A stretch of 27,197 bases of DNA from Apostichopus parvimensis. Its lineage: Eukaryota > Echinodermata > Holothuroidea > Aspidochirotida > Stichopodidae. Both the position numbers and the translations under genes were made by a program. The notes under the pieces were generated by a model. It was given only the letters and a program-made list of their open reading frames with translations, had not been told where the DNA came from and searched no databases. Location: positions 34,336-61,532 of the forward strand of contig KN888982.1 in the NCBI GenBank assembly GCA_000934455.1. The letters are read 5' to 3'. Numbering within the stretch: the first letter of the stretch is position 1; each line of letters starts with the position of its first letter. This document shows positions 1 to 9,096 of this stretch, piece after piece.

Positions 1-404
1 CTACATAGCATTGATCATATGGAAAATGTAGACACTAATTCTGCTACACAGTGATGTAGACAGGAACCTAGTGTTTCTTTGGATCACAAACAGCTCGCCA
101 CAGGGATGGATAATACATCAGTACCACTGGTTTCCCCTATTACTATAGCAACAAGGAAATGACACAGTGTTATGATAGCATACACAAAATGAACCATAGT
201 TTACTTTATTTTCAAAAATATAAAAGTTGGATAAATAACCACTTAATATTGTCAAAGTAAATCTTTGTGGAAAAGATTTTCTGGGACAGATGTGATTCAC
301 AGGATGTATCAAGGCAATAAAAGTTAGTCACTGACTGTTTGACAAGCGGTGCATGTTTGATGTAGAGGACAGGGGCCTAGGTACAAACGTTTACATTTTA
401 GTAC
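1..404. other. Non-coding stretch, no recognisable feature
   Basis: AT-rich sequence with no tandem repeat and no recognisable coding frame. The only notable open frame is a 64-residue one on the minus strand (118-312). It is rich in Ser, Tyr, Phe and Cys with no motif I know, and I take it as chance. Confidence 0.6.
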
Positions 405-815
405 GTTATTGATCAATACAAAACATGTTATCACTCCAAGTTGCATACAAAAATTGGTTTTAAAAAATTTTTTTTTTTAAGTTTTAAAACCTTTATTTGG
501 TCTATGTTATTGATGGTATGTTATTGACATGTTATTGATGAATAACAAAACATGTTTTCACTCCAAGTTTCATACGTAAATCACTTTTATTCGGTCTGAT
601 ATGAGCCTTTAATCATCAGAGGCTCATTCAATTAAAGTGACTGGTCTAGTAAGTCTAGCAGAGAGACTGTAATCACAAGAGTTTACATATTGGTACAAAA
701 ACAAAACATGTGTCAACAGTCCAAGATCCATAAGTATATCACTTTTATTCCGTCTGATATGAGCCTTTAATCATCAGTGGCTCAATCAGTTAAAGTGACT
801 GAACTAGTAAGTCTA
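405..815 (+). repeat. Three diverged direct repeats, dispersed repeat family (5' modules)
   Basis: The string ACAAAACATG recurs near 417, 545 and 701, each time followed by a related 'CTCCAAG'-type segment. The second and third copies (about 530-660 and 690-815) continue together for over 100 bp. Both share TCACTTTTAT (581 and 739), then the GAGCCTTTAATCATCAG block, then AAAGTGACTG and AGTAAGTCTAGCA. The repeat interval is about 156-158 bp and the similarity is high by eye. The first copy (405-450) is truncated and runs into a poly-T-rich stretch. A further diverged copy of the same block lies at 8224-8290. This is probably part of an interspersed element of unknown class. Confidence 0.75.
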
Positions 816-1095
816 GCATAGAAACCGATAGGTCAACTCCTAAGAAGAACCACATCACAATAGCAAAACGTGTGACTTTTAGGACCTCAAGTTTTAAAGA
901 TGTTTGCATTACAGAATTGTCACAAAAGACTTAGAGTGTAATCCGGAATTTTTACATCGGTCGCATCTCGCTATGTCAATCAGGCAGTTTTGTAGGAGCT
1001 AAAAGAACATTTTGGATTGAATTACAAGAATATGTAAAACAATGGATTATTTTTTAGAATATATGCATGAACTGAAGAGATGAGGTATTTTAGTT
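816..1095. other. Interior of putative dispersed repeat
   Basis: This stretch separates the 5' module ending near 815 from the 3' module at 1096. The matching pair of modules at 8224 and 8551 has nearly the same separation (about 327 bp against 337 bp). I cannot align the two interiors convincingly by eye, so its membership of the repeat is an inference from spacing. Confidence 0.35.
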
Positions 1096-1135
1096 CATCA
1101 GTTTAGCCTTAAAGGAGCAGTCTGGACATCTAGCA
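1096..1135 (+). repeat. 3' module of dispersed repeat family
   Basis: The 24 bases from 1096 match 22 of 24 bases at 8551-8574, a block ending in CTTAAAGGAGCA. In both places it follows the 'GGCTC...AAAGTGACTG' module by about 330 bp, so the two modules behave as the ends of one repeat unit. There is no coding potential. The class (SINE, MITE or satellite-derived) is undetermined: I see no poly-A tail, RNA polymerase III boxes or clear TIRs. Confidence 0.6.
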
Positions 1136-3540
1136 TCATTTGATATGAATGGTGAATCATGTTTAAAAACCAGAATAATTAACAAAGATTTCTTCGTATT
1201 CAAATGTATTAAAGACAATGACAATATCAAGATGAAATGTATGGCTAAAAGTGATCCTTGAGACAATATAAACTATTTACAAAACACATCCACACCCACA
1301 CTCATGAGCAGGCAAGTTGATTAAACACCAACAACATAGGTTGGTCACAATGCACGGACAAAATATTCAGATATTGATGGCCTAAGATGCGATGCAAAAT
1401 TGTACGGCGTTTCGGGAAAAATGAAATGCAGAAAAGAGTAGGATTCACGTGCCGAAAAAATAGTGTTCATGCATAGCAACGTGTGCATGCAGGATACAAC
1501 GTCAAAAAGATGCAAAAATAAAGATCGAGCAACTTTAACACAAGGAAAATTTACCCTAAAATCAGATGTAATAGATCGATAGAATCTAGTTTTGGAAAAT
1601 CTTAAGACACAAAGAATTAATACTCCAAAAAGTTATTTTAATATTTTATGAGACATCGTTTTTTTAAAGTTTTTCTTGTTGATGTCTGTTAGTTTTATAC
1701 CAAAGATTAAAATATAAAATTTGACTTAACAAACAAATAGTGAAGAGAGGGGCTGTCCATAATAATTCTTTGATGCACCCTTCATGCTGCAACCATTTTT
1801 TTTATTTTTCTTCTATTTTTTCGCAAAGGTATATAATTATATTTGGCAAATGGAATGGTTTATGTATAACTGATACAATAAATTTGATTTCATTTGGAAA
1901 CCTAATTAATTTACTTGTGATGTAGATATGTTAATAACAGCTAATTTTAAGCACAAATAATGTGTTTTTTCCTTAATTAGGACCAAAATGTCATCCTTCC
2001 GTTCATGCAGTCCTTTCAAAATACAAAATGGAAGACTTGAACAAGAGCACCACATATGCTACAATATCATCAAAGAGCCTCTATTATTTCAGATTCGTAA
2101 TGTTTGTCTTAACAACATATTTTTTTTATTTATTTTTTTTATATTTTGGGTGTTTGTAAAATGTTGCTTCCATAGTTAAAAAACATTTACGTGTACAACG
2201 AATATCTTATAATGTCAATGTCAAATTAAGATAATGTTACAATATTTCCAAAGTTATAAAATAATGTCCCTTTTTTTTGTTTCTCCCTAATCTTGTTTTA
2301 CTTGATTCATATTGCCTCCAGATTTCTTGGTTTCATACGGTTGTAAAACTGAAGCAATTAAAAAGCAATATTTTATCTACTGTCGTTCAATTTTGTATGT
2401 TTGGGGTATTATTATTTTTTTTTAAATAATTATCGTGAACTCCACAAGCCACCCACTTCAAATATATACAATTGATATATATTGATATATATAATCTATA
2501 TATTTCTTGTTTTTGTAAGGTTTTCTTTATCAGACTGAAAACACAAGCAACAGTCAGACACACCTACGTATTTAAAGGGTTTTTAATGGTTTCCTGTATA
2601 CTGCTTTTTTCATTTTCGTTCAATGGTTTTCCTTGTTTTAATCCCGTGTGAAATATATTAATTTTGGCGATTAAAGTATCAAGTTTAAGTAACATTATCG
2701 AATATTAGCATTAAGTTGTGGTAGCATGACACTGGCCATAAAACTTGAATCACTTTCATCATTTAGAAAGGTGATTTCTTCGTTGATGTATTTCCACAAT
2801 ATTCACACAATTACAATTTGGTTAAAATCACTTAATATCTGAATGATAAAAACTTTAAAATATTATAACAATGAGATATCTCATAAACAAAACGTTATAT
2901 TTTTAAGTTTTTAAAAGGAGCTGGACTTCAATATCACAATATCTCATGTTAAGGTAAAATTAGATAACAGTTTTGTCTATTGCATCTATAAATGCTGGAG
3001 TTTAGTCAAATAATTTATGCATCACTAATGTCTAATCTTCAAAGAGTATATATGACACTTAACCATAATAAACTGTTTAATACCGCAAGGGCAATATTGT
3101 TCGATTAGACAGAGTATTTATTTTTGTAATTTAACAACACACTTCAAAATTTGAATTAAAATTTCAAATTTCAAAAATTGAATTATTTGGACCATTGAAA
3201 AGAACCTGGAAGATCAGTATTGACAAAGTTTTATTAAAGCAAAGTTTGATTTTGAGTTTATTGATTATGTTTTGTTTTATTTTTTATTATTTTTATTTGA
3301 TCCACTTATTCATACATATATTTCTTAAAGGAGTCATTATTTCTTTATTTTATATTACATCCTTTTCCCTTAACACACGTTATATTGGAAGTTTCAAACG
3401 ACACCCAACCTGTTATATTTTGTCAAAAACATTTTCTTTCATATGCAGCTGTAGAGAATTGTATCTTGGACTAATATGGGATCAAATCGAAGACTTAACT
3501 GTGAATCATATTTGAGCTCCTGTTCGTATAAATTAACTGC
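1136..3540. other. AT-rich non-coding stretch
   Basis: Long AT-rich sequence with homopolymer T/A runs and a short TATA-type simple repeat near 2455-2505. The open frames at 1740-1925, 1988-2179 and 3195-3515 are short. They are dominated by Phe, Ile, Leu and Tyr, as expected from translating T-rich DNA, and show no domain. No RNA gene or transposon edge was recognised. Confidence 0.55.
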
Positions 3541-3556
3541 CACAAGGAGTGCTGAT

Positions 3557-3652
3557 ATCCCTCCCCAGCTGCCCAACCCCCCACACCAACCCCTCCCCTA
3601 CCCTACCCACACCAACCCCTTCCCCTACCCCAGTCCACCCTCACCAATTGAA
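3557..3652 (+). repeat. C-rich low-complexity tract
   Basis: The plus strand is almost free of G here and consists of CCC runs separated by A or T. Within it a unit of about 25 bp beginning CACACCAACCCC occurs twice in tandem. The minus strand is correspondingly G-rich. A short Pro-rich open frame (3476-3718) crosses the tract and is a composition artefact. Confidence 0.8.
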
Positions 3653-3879
3653 AATGATATCAATATCTTCAATCCCACCAGCTATAACAGAAATAAACTG
3701 TTTTTTCTAGACCTCTGAAAATGTCAATGCCTTAACAATGTATTTGGTGACTTGAAAAATTTGACACCAGCTTTTAGCAGAGATGCTGGTTAGATTGAAT
3801 TTCTTAAGTGACTTGAATATTCCGGCTTTAAGGACTTCGTCCATCGGTTCAATCCTTCACTCTGACAATCAATCTCTTA

Positions 3880-4380
3880 AATTTTATTGTTTTTGACATT
3901 TTTCATTTCATTTTGAAAATAATTTTCCTAGAAGCTTAAGTTTCTACATTCTCCACAAACCTTCTTACATTTTACAGTATGCAATGATATAGGTCAGCAA
4001 TGAAGGAGAGATGAGGGTGAAAACCAGGGAGAGGAAGGGAGAAGAACATGGGGGGAGGGGGAGGATAGAAAATGGGGGAGGGAGATGAAGGGATGGAAGG
4101 GCAGAGACAGACAGTAGGTTGGACAAAAAGTCAAGTGGCTTACATACTCCTGTAAGAATTGCTTCAATTCTTCTTCAAGATCTAAATACCACCGTTTATC
4201 AATTTTGACGACTTATCTCAAATAGTTATATGATTTCAATTCATTTTGGAAAGAAAAAGTGTTTCCTGGAAGGTTTTCATAATCCTCCACCAAATTCCTA
4301 CTCATTTATGCAATGATATAAGTAAACAATGTCATTAAGGTTTAATATGCAATGAATGCAAGGGAGGAAGCCTGACACTG
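3880..4380 (+). repeat. Diverged tandem duplication enclosing a purine-rich tract
   Basis: Two related blocks lie about 345 bp apart. Both run from TTTTGAC, through a TTTCATTTCATTTTG-like stretch, a 'TTCCT' and a CTCCACAAAC-like stretch, to the anchor TGCAATGATATA (about 3981 and 4311) followed by CAATG. After each anchor comes a purine-rich segment with a TTGGACA string (4120 and 4382). Identity is modest, so the duplication is old. Copy 1 is followed by the G-rich tract at 3998-4100. Confidence 0.5.
3998..4100 (+). repeat. Purine-rich (GGGA/GGGGGAGG) tract
   Basis: About 100 bases are almost entirely G and A on the plus strand, with several GGG and GGGGG runs. The tract can in principle adopt triplex or G-quadruplex structure. 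It is one of several such purine tracts in the window (also 12292-12343, 18522-18556 and 20250-20335). Confidence 0.75.
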
Positions 4381-4700
4381 GTTGGACAGTGATGGGGAGA
4401 GTGAGAGGTGCATTTTTGGAATCAATTCACATCACAGTTTTTTTTAAACATCAAACAAGACAGATATTCAGCATGCAGAGGAAACAAAAGTGCAGAGGAC
4501 AGAAATCAAGAGCAAAACTTGATCAAAAATTCAAAACCCACTGCATCTATAAAAACACTGCAAAAGTCATTCGAGCAAAAGTGAACACGAACGGTGCAAA
4601 AATGTCACAAAAATTGATAGCTTTCCGATTCCATTACCTTATTTCCTCTCTGTGAACAAGATCCAGCTTAAAACCAAAGCATGAGTATCAATGTCTTCGA
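4356..4700. other. Non-coding stretch with a 99-residue chance frame
   Basis: The open frame at 4356-4655 is 99 residues, Lys/Gln/Arg-rich and matches no family I recognise. Its start lies inside the diverged duplication at 3880-4380, and I see no splice-site or poly-A context. I do not call it a gene. Confidence 0.5.
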
Positions 4701-4707
4701 ATTAAAT

Positions 4708-4731
4708 CAATTAATTAATTAATTAATTTAG
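4708..4731. repeat. (TTAA)n microsatellite
   Basis: Short run of alternating AATT/TTAA tetramers, self-complementary. Simple repeat with no further significance visible. Confidence 0.85.
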
Positions 4732-4782
4732 CTTAAATACTATATTTGTAATATACGACAGGATGCTTGGTCATAGTACTGT

Positions 4783-5305
4783 AATATAGTTGTTATATAG
4801 TTGAAATGTAGTTATAGACTTATAGTTGTAAGATAGTTCTTGTTATATAGTTTGTTTGTGTTATAGTTGCAAAACAGTTGTATTATGTTATACTTGTACA
4901 TTAAAGTTGTAAGTTGGTTGAAGTTATAGTTGTAATATAGTCATTGTTATTACAGTTGTAAAATAGTCGTTTTAGTTATACTAATAAAAAATAGTTTCAA
5001 GTTGTTTTCAGTTATAGTTGTAATATAGTTATTGTAGTTACAGTTGTAAAAAGTTGTTTAGTTATACTTTTAAAAACAGTTGTAAGTTGTTTTAAATTAT
5101 AGTTGTAATATGTGTAATATAGTTGTATAAACTATAGTTGTTAAATAGTTGTTGCAGTTATAGTTGTAAACCAGTTGTTGCAGTTAAAGTTGTAATATAT
5201 TTGTTCTAGTTGTAGCATAAAATAGTAATTGTAGTTATAGTTGTCATATAGTTGTTTTAGTGATAATTATTTGTAATAAACTTGTATATTTGTTGTAACA
5301 TAGTC
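4783..5305 (+). repeat. AT-rich minisatellite, core ATAGTTGTAA
   Basis: About 520 bp of degenerate repeats of an 'AGTTATAGTTGTAATATAG'-like unit, roughly 20-27 bp long. A higher-order unit is visible: a long block starting AGTTATAGTTGTAATATAG occurs at 4922 and 5010 (88 bp apart), with a diverged third near 5095. The array is strongly T/G against A on the plus strand and contains almost no C. It shares the heptamer GTTGTAA with the separate 12-bp array at 7991-8163. Confidence 0.85.
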
Positions 5306-5418
5306 CCAGTATAGAAATATATGTAGAGATATATGTATCTATACAAGATTCAATTGTTCATATAAGCATTTGTTCCCAGAACCCTTCACTGTGCATCCTG
5401 GCCTATTTACACATACCA

Positions 5419-5426
5419 TTGAGGTA
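5419..5426 (+). repeat. Left target site duplication of the 5427 element
   Basis: TTGAGGTA directly abuts the left TIR. It pairs with TAGAGGTA at 5775-5782, with one mismatch at position 2. Confidence 0.75.
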
Positions 5427-5774
5427 CAGTGGCGTCGCTAGACATTTCAATCTAGGGGGGCCCAGCACTTAATTGGGGGGCACAATGTTTATTGGTGAAT
5501 GCGGTCCAGGGGGAGGGGTCTAGGGGGAGGGGGCGAGACATTTTTGATTAAGGGTCCTTAGATGCAATCTGGTGCTATATTTTGAAGTAACTTCATGTTG
5601 AAGAATTTTCGGGCTTAGTCTGTCCGATATTTATGTTATTGAATGAGGCAGATGAAGTTTTTGTTTGAGTATTTATTTTAACACTACAAATTGCATCTGG
5701 GGGGCACCTGGGGGGCATGATTTTTTGGAGGAGGTCAAGTGCCCCCCCCAGGCTACCCCTTGGCGACGCCACTG
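5427..5774 (+). mobile_element. hAT-like non-autonomous element (MITE), 348 bp
   Basis: The element starts CAGTGGCGTCGC (5427-5438) and ends with its exact reverse complement GCGACGCCACTG (5763-5774), a perfect 12-bp TIR. The flanking 8-mers are TTGAGGTA (5419-5426) and TAGAGGTA (5775-5782), 7 of 8 identical. Known for the hAT superfamily: 8-bp TSDs and TIRs fitting YARNG, which CAGTG does. The interior is G-rich on the plus strand with GGGGGGCAC-like strings near both ends, and the right end carries the complementary CCCCCCCC. No transposase frame exists; the 89-residue frame at 5665-5934 runs out of the element. It would need a transposase supplied elsewhere. Strand assignment is arbitrary. 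Confidence 0.85.
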
Positions 5775-5782
5775 TAGAGGTA
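5775..5782 (+). repeat. Right target site duplication of the 5427 element
   Basis: TAGAGGTA directly follows the right TIR and matches the left 8-mer at 7 of 8 positions. The single difference suggests a mutation after insertion. Confidence 0.75.
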
Positions 5783-6049
5783 ATCCCATAAGGTACAGGA
5801 CTTATGGTACAATCTGGTGCTCTATAAAACTATATTTACAAATGACCTTGCAGCATGTCCCCCGGCAGCTCCGAATGCCGCCCAGCACAAACAGTATCGT
5901 CAACATTACAGACCGCACTATTCTTGTTGCTTAAATTAACAGTTTTTACCATTCCCAAAATATGGGTGAATACTTGGCACAGAAGTATAAGGTGAATACT
6001 TGGCTCCAGAGTAGGAAAAAATTTTCTCCATTTGCCATCTAAGAATATT

Positions 6050-6117
6050 TCATTTGCAAAAAAATTCCAAAGAGGGGGACATCCCCCCCTGAGACCCCTC
6101 CCCCAGGACGTGGATCA
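6050..6117 (-). repeat. G/C-rich fragment of a dispersed element
   Basis: Read on the minus strand, this contains GGGGGAGGGGTCT, a string also present inside the element at 5427-5774 (near 5508-5520). Read on the plus strand, it resembles 10410-10478: both go from a poly-A-containing AAAGAGG start, through a C-rich middle, to CCCCCAGG. It is probably a decayed piece of a mobile-element family. An 84-residue minus-strand frame (6039-6293) passes over it and has no recognisable domain. Confidence 0.4.
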
Positions 6118-6732
6118 CACTGACGCACAATTATCCACCCGGCACTCAAACATTCCCGAGCACATTCCCTGCCATTTAGATACCTCGGGGTGAAGAAAAC
6201 TATGAAATTGCTTATGACATAATTTTTTAACATAATATTTCGGCCAGATGACTCAACAACTGTAATCAATAGATCGTAAGTCAATTGCCTCAATCACTCG
6301 CCCACAAGGCTTTCTCTTGATAGAAATACATTCTACATAATTTTGTAAAACATTGTGTCGGTCTTTATTTGATTTTAATCGTCTAGTATAAATTCAGTGG
6401 AAATTAAGATTGCTGAAAAAATAGCTTAAAGACGTTACATTGGTTAAGTCTTCCATGTTAAGATGGCTAGAATAAATCAACATTTGCCAGGTCCCACTAT
6501 AATTAGTAAATACAATATTTTACTGAATTTAGAAAAAGTCTTTCAGATATATATATCTGTTTTGCCTAAATATATAATAGCTACACCTTAAAAACATTTT
6601 TAGAAATTTTAGAAATTCAGTTTCAGTATTTACTTGTTTTGGGATATTGGGATATTGCTATAAAGCTTTGTAGGTTAGTTCAAAGCTAAATTATTCATTA
6701 AGAAAAAAATATATTAATTCATTTTTTTATTT
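6118..6732. other. Non-coding stretch
   Basis: AT-rich unique sequence. The only structure seen is a 16-bp perfect palindrome, CAGATATATATATCTG, at 6544-6559, and a doubled GGGATATT near 6641-6656. Confidence 0.55.
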
Positions 6733-7130
6733 AACAGGAGTAAAAATCATTGACCTTTTACCCTGTAGATGTTGTAAAGTCAGTTAATAGTCAAAACTGA
6801 TTCTGCAAAACTATTTTAGGTTATGTAAAGTGAACTTGAATCAAACAACTCTGATATTTGTAAAGCAAAACTCAAAAACATTATTTTTGTGCAACTATTT
6901 AACAGGCGTAAAAAGCAGTTGACCTTTGACCCTATAGATGTCGTAAACTCAGTTAATATTCAAAACTTATTCTGCAAAACCATATTTAGGGATACTTAAA
7001 AGGGCACTTGAAATAAACAACTTTGATATTTGAAAAGCAAAACTAAAAAAATGTATATAGTTTTGTGCAACTATTTTACAGGAGTCAAAAGTATTAACCT
7101 TTGACTCTATAGATGTTGTAAAGTACAAAC
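6733..7130 (+). repeat. Tandem repeat, period 168-176 bp, 2.3 copies
   Basis: Copies start at about 6733, 6901 and 7077. Each begins ACAGG(A/C)GT, followed by a TGACCTTTGACCC-like string, TAGATGT(T/C)GTAAA, CAGTTAATA, TTCTGCAAAAC and GATATTTG. The end, TTTTGTGCAACTATTT, runs into the next copy. The third copy breaks off near 7129, after GTAAAGTACAAAC. Copy 2 holds an exact TGACCTTTGACC (6920-6931), a direct repeat of the nuclear-receptor half site spaced by one base (DR1). Copies 1 and 3 have one or two substitutions in it. Confidence 0.85.
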
Positions 7131-7429
7131 GGGGAGGTCAACAACTCTAAAAAGCATTGTTATAATATCAGTGATTTTGAAATTCAAGTAGAAGTATACT
7201 TATATTATCACTGTAGAATAGAAGAAGAACTAAACACAGGCAAAGAATTTCATAGTTTTGTATATACTATGGCAGGGATGGATGTCTATGATAGGATAGC
7301 TAATCCTGTAGTGTTTAAGTTTAATTGAAAAAGCATCGACTTCACTTCCATTCATATTGAGTTTTACGCTTTTAAGTTTTGGTACAGTGCGAGGAGTATG
7401 AATTCCTATCAATGGTCTGGTTGAGAATT
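7131..7429. other. Non-coding stretch
   Basis: AT-rich unique sequence between two tandem-repeat blocks. A 60-residue minus-strand frame (7230-7412) shows no motif. Confidence 0.5.
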
Positions 7430-7577
7430 GGCTTGAAAGGTTTTCTCACCCTGAAGTTACTGTTTTAAACCTTACAACTGCACTATGAATTGACTTGCAA
7501 TATGGCTTGAAAGGTTTTCTAGCCCTAAAGATATGATTTAACCTTACAATTGCACTATGAATTGACTTGAAAATGAC
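7430..7577 (+). repeat. Tandem duplication, period 74 bp, 2 copies
   Basis: GGCTTGAAAGGTTTTCT begins at 7430 and again at 7504. Both copies run through a similar middle to CACTATGAATTGACTTG. Differences are a handful of substitutions and short indels, so the duplication is moderately old. Confidence 0.85.
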
Positions 7578-7990
7578 AAACAGTGAAATTTTCTTTTTGT
7601 TTTCAGTCTAGTTGACCAAAAATGTATGGGGGGGGAGAATATAAAATAATCCCCTTCTCCTTTGAGAACATTTTTATATCATTATGGGTGCATAGTTGCA
7701 AAATGGTGTTATATTTTGCAACTTTTGAAATAATTTATGTTCCAGACAAATTTCTTGCCTCTTCCCTTTATTAAAAAAAAACTCTTTTAATTAGTAATTG
7801 TTTTATAATTATGCAAAATTCAGCAGTTATAAATTCATTATGCAATTACAGTACTGATTAGTCCGATGGTCATTACCATTTACCCTTTTTATATCCAACC
7901 ATATTGTATTAAATGATAGTGCATTACTTGGTTCGAGTGACAAAAAGTCACAATACAAGACTGACTTAAACTCAAATTGTAAGTTTGAAA

Positions 7991-8163
7991 TGTTGTTGTA
8001 ATCCATTCTTGTAATCCATTCTTGTAATATATTGTTGTAAACCATTGTTGTAATCCATTGTTGTAATCCACTGTTGTAAACCATTGTTGTAATCCATTGT
8101 TGTAACCCATTGTTGTAAACCATTGTTGTAAACCATTGTTGAAATCCATTGTTGTAATCCATT
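7991..8163 (+). repeat. 12-bp minisatellite (CCATTGTTGTAA)n
   Basis: About 14 copies of CCATTGTTGTAA with variants, the first ones reading CCATTCTTGTAA. Because 12 is a multiple of 3 and the minus-strand unit has no stop in any phase, three overlapping minus-strand frames stay open here (7827-8168, 7889-8149 and 7972-8208), reading Asn/Gln/Trp/Thr repeats. These are artefacts rather than proteins. Confidence 0.95.
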
Positions 8164-8204
8164 ATCAAACACTGTTATCAATCCAGGTTGTGCTTCATTA
8201 AACA

Positions 8205-8600
8205 TCATTTAAGTTTTTGAGAAATGACCCTTTTACGCAACAGAGGCTCATCAATATAAGTGACTGGATGATAGAGTCTAGGAATTAGGACAGTTAATAA
8301 TACTCAGATGCAACACGAAACTCAATTGTATGGCGTCAAATGACATGTTTACGATATTTAACAACTTTTTTCAACCACAATAGGTTTGGAATATCATCCC
8401 AGGGTGTTGGCATTTGTTTCACTTGTTTATGTCAACTTGTTTACATGAAGAATAAACATATTGCAGTTGAGTTATCAGAATTTTTTAAAAACAAAGGATT
8501 AACTTTAACATTTTAATGACTATAACTAGGTCAACCAAGATCATCATCATCATCAGTTTAATCTTAAAGGAGCATTTCCAGATTTCTTTATACTTTAAAG
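8205..8600 (+). repeat. Second copy of the dispersed repeat family of 530-1135
   Basis: The 5' module at about 8224-8290 aligns with 759-815. The shared order is ATGA(G/C)CC, TTTTA or TTTAA, CAGAGGCTCAT, AAGTGACTGG, then GTCTAG. The 3' module at 8551-8574 matches 1096-1119 at 22 of 24 bases. Module spacing is nearly the same in both places (about 327 and 337 bp). The 3' module leads almost directly into the 17-bp minisatellite at 8602, which may have been seeded from the element's tail. Confidence 0.6.
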
Positions 8601-8601
8601 C

Positions 8602-8796
8602 TGAATATTTGGAAAACTGGAATATTTGGAAAACTGGAATATTTAGAGAACTGGAATATTTGGATAACTGGAATATTTGGAAAACTGGAATATTTGGAAA
8701 ACTGGAATATTTGGAAAACTGGAATATTTAGAAAACTGGAATATTTGGAAAACTGGAATATTTGGAAAACTGGAATATTTGGAAAAACTGGAATAG
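8602..8796 (+). repeat. 17-bp minisatellite (GGAATATTTGGAAAACT)n
   Basis: About 11 copies of the 17-base unit GGAATATTTGGAAAACT, very uniform with occasional TTTAGA, GAGAACT or GATAACT variants. The unit contains no stop codon in any of six phases, so open frames on both strands (8516-8731, 8588-8809 and the start of 8694-9104) read 17-residue repeats. These are artefacts. The copy-to-copy uniformity suggests a recent or actively homogenised array. Confidence 0.95.
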
Positions 8797-9007
8797 CTAT
8801 TAGACACATAACTCTTGCTCACTTGCTTTTCTTAGACTATAACATATCTAGAGTAAAATTCTGTCTTAACACATGCTTTGTATATCCTATCAGTATAACG
8901 ACGCACAACCCAAACATACCATTTAAAAATCATTTGCTGAAATTCGGTAATGAGAAAGATGTGTATCTCATTTCATTAAACATATTCATAAAATCCTTAA
9001 TATTGAA

Positions 9008-9096
9008 ACTTTTTTTTCAAAAATTTTCAAATTGTTTTTTTCTTCAAATTTTCAAATTTTTTTCCTTCAAATTTTCAATTTTTTTTTTTCAAAACA
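9008..9096 (+). repeat. T-rich simple repeat (TTCAAATTTT)n
   Basis: Degenerate repeats of CTTCAAATTTTCAAA separated by T runs. Low-complexity sequence without other features. Confidence 0.8.

Noticed and set aside
3846..3855. GGTTCAATCC resembling a tRNA/SINE B box
   Set aside because: No matching A box at the right distance and no cloverleaf can be drawn, so a tRNA gene or tRNA-derived SINE is not supported.
4356..4655. 99-residue basic open frame
   Set aside because: Matches no family I recognise, overlaps a diverged duplication and contains no domain. Chance is more likely.
7827..8208. Three overlapping minus-strand frames reading Asn/Gln/Trp/Thr repeats
   Set aside because: All come from the 12-bp minisatellite, stop-free in three phases. 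There is no start context or non-repeat domain.
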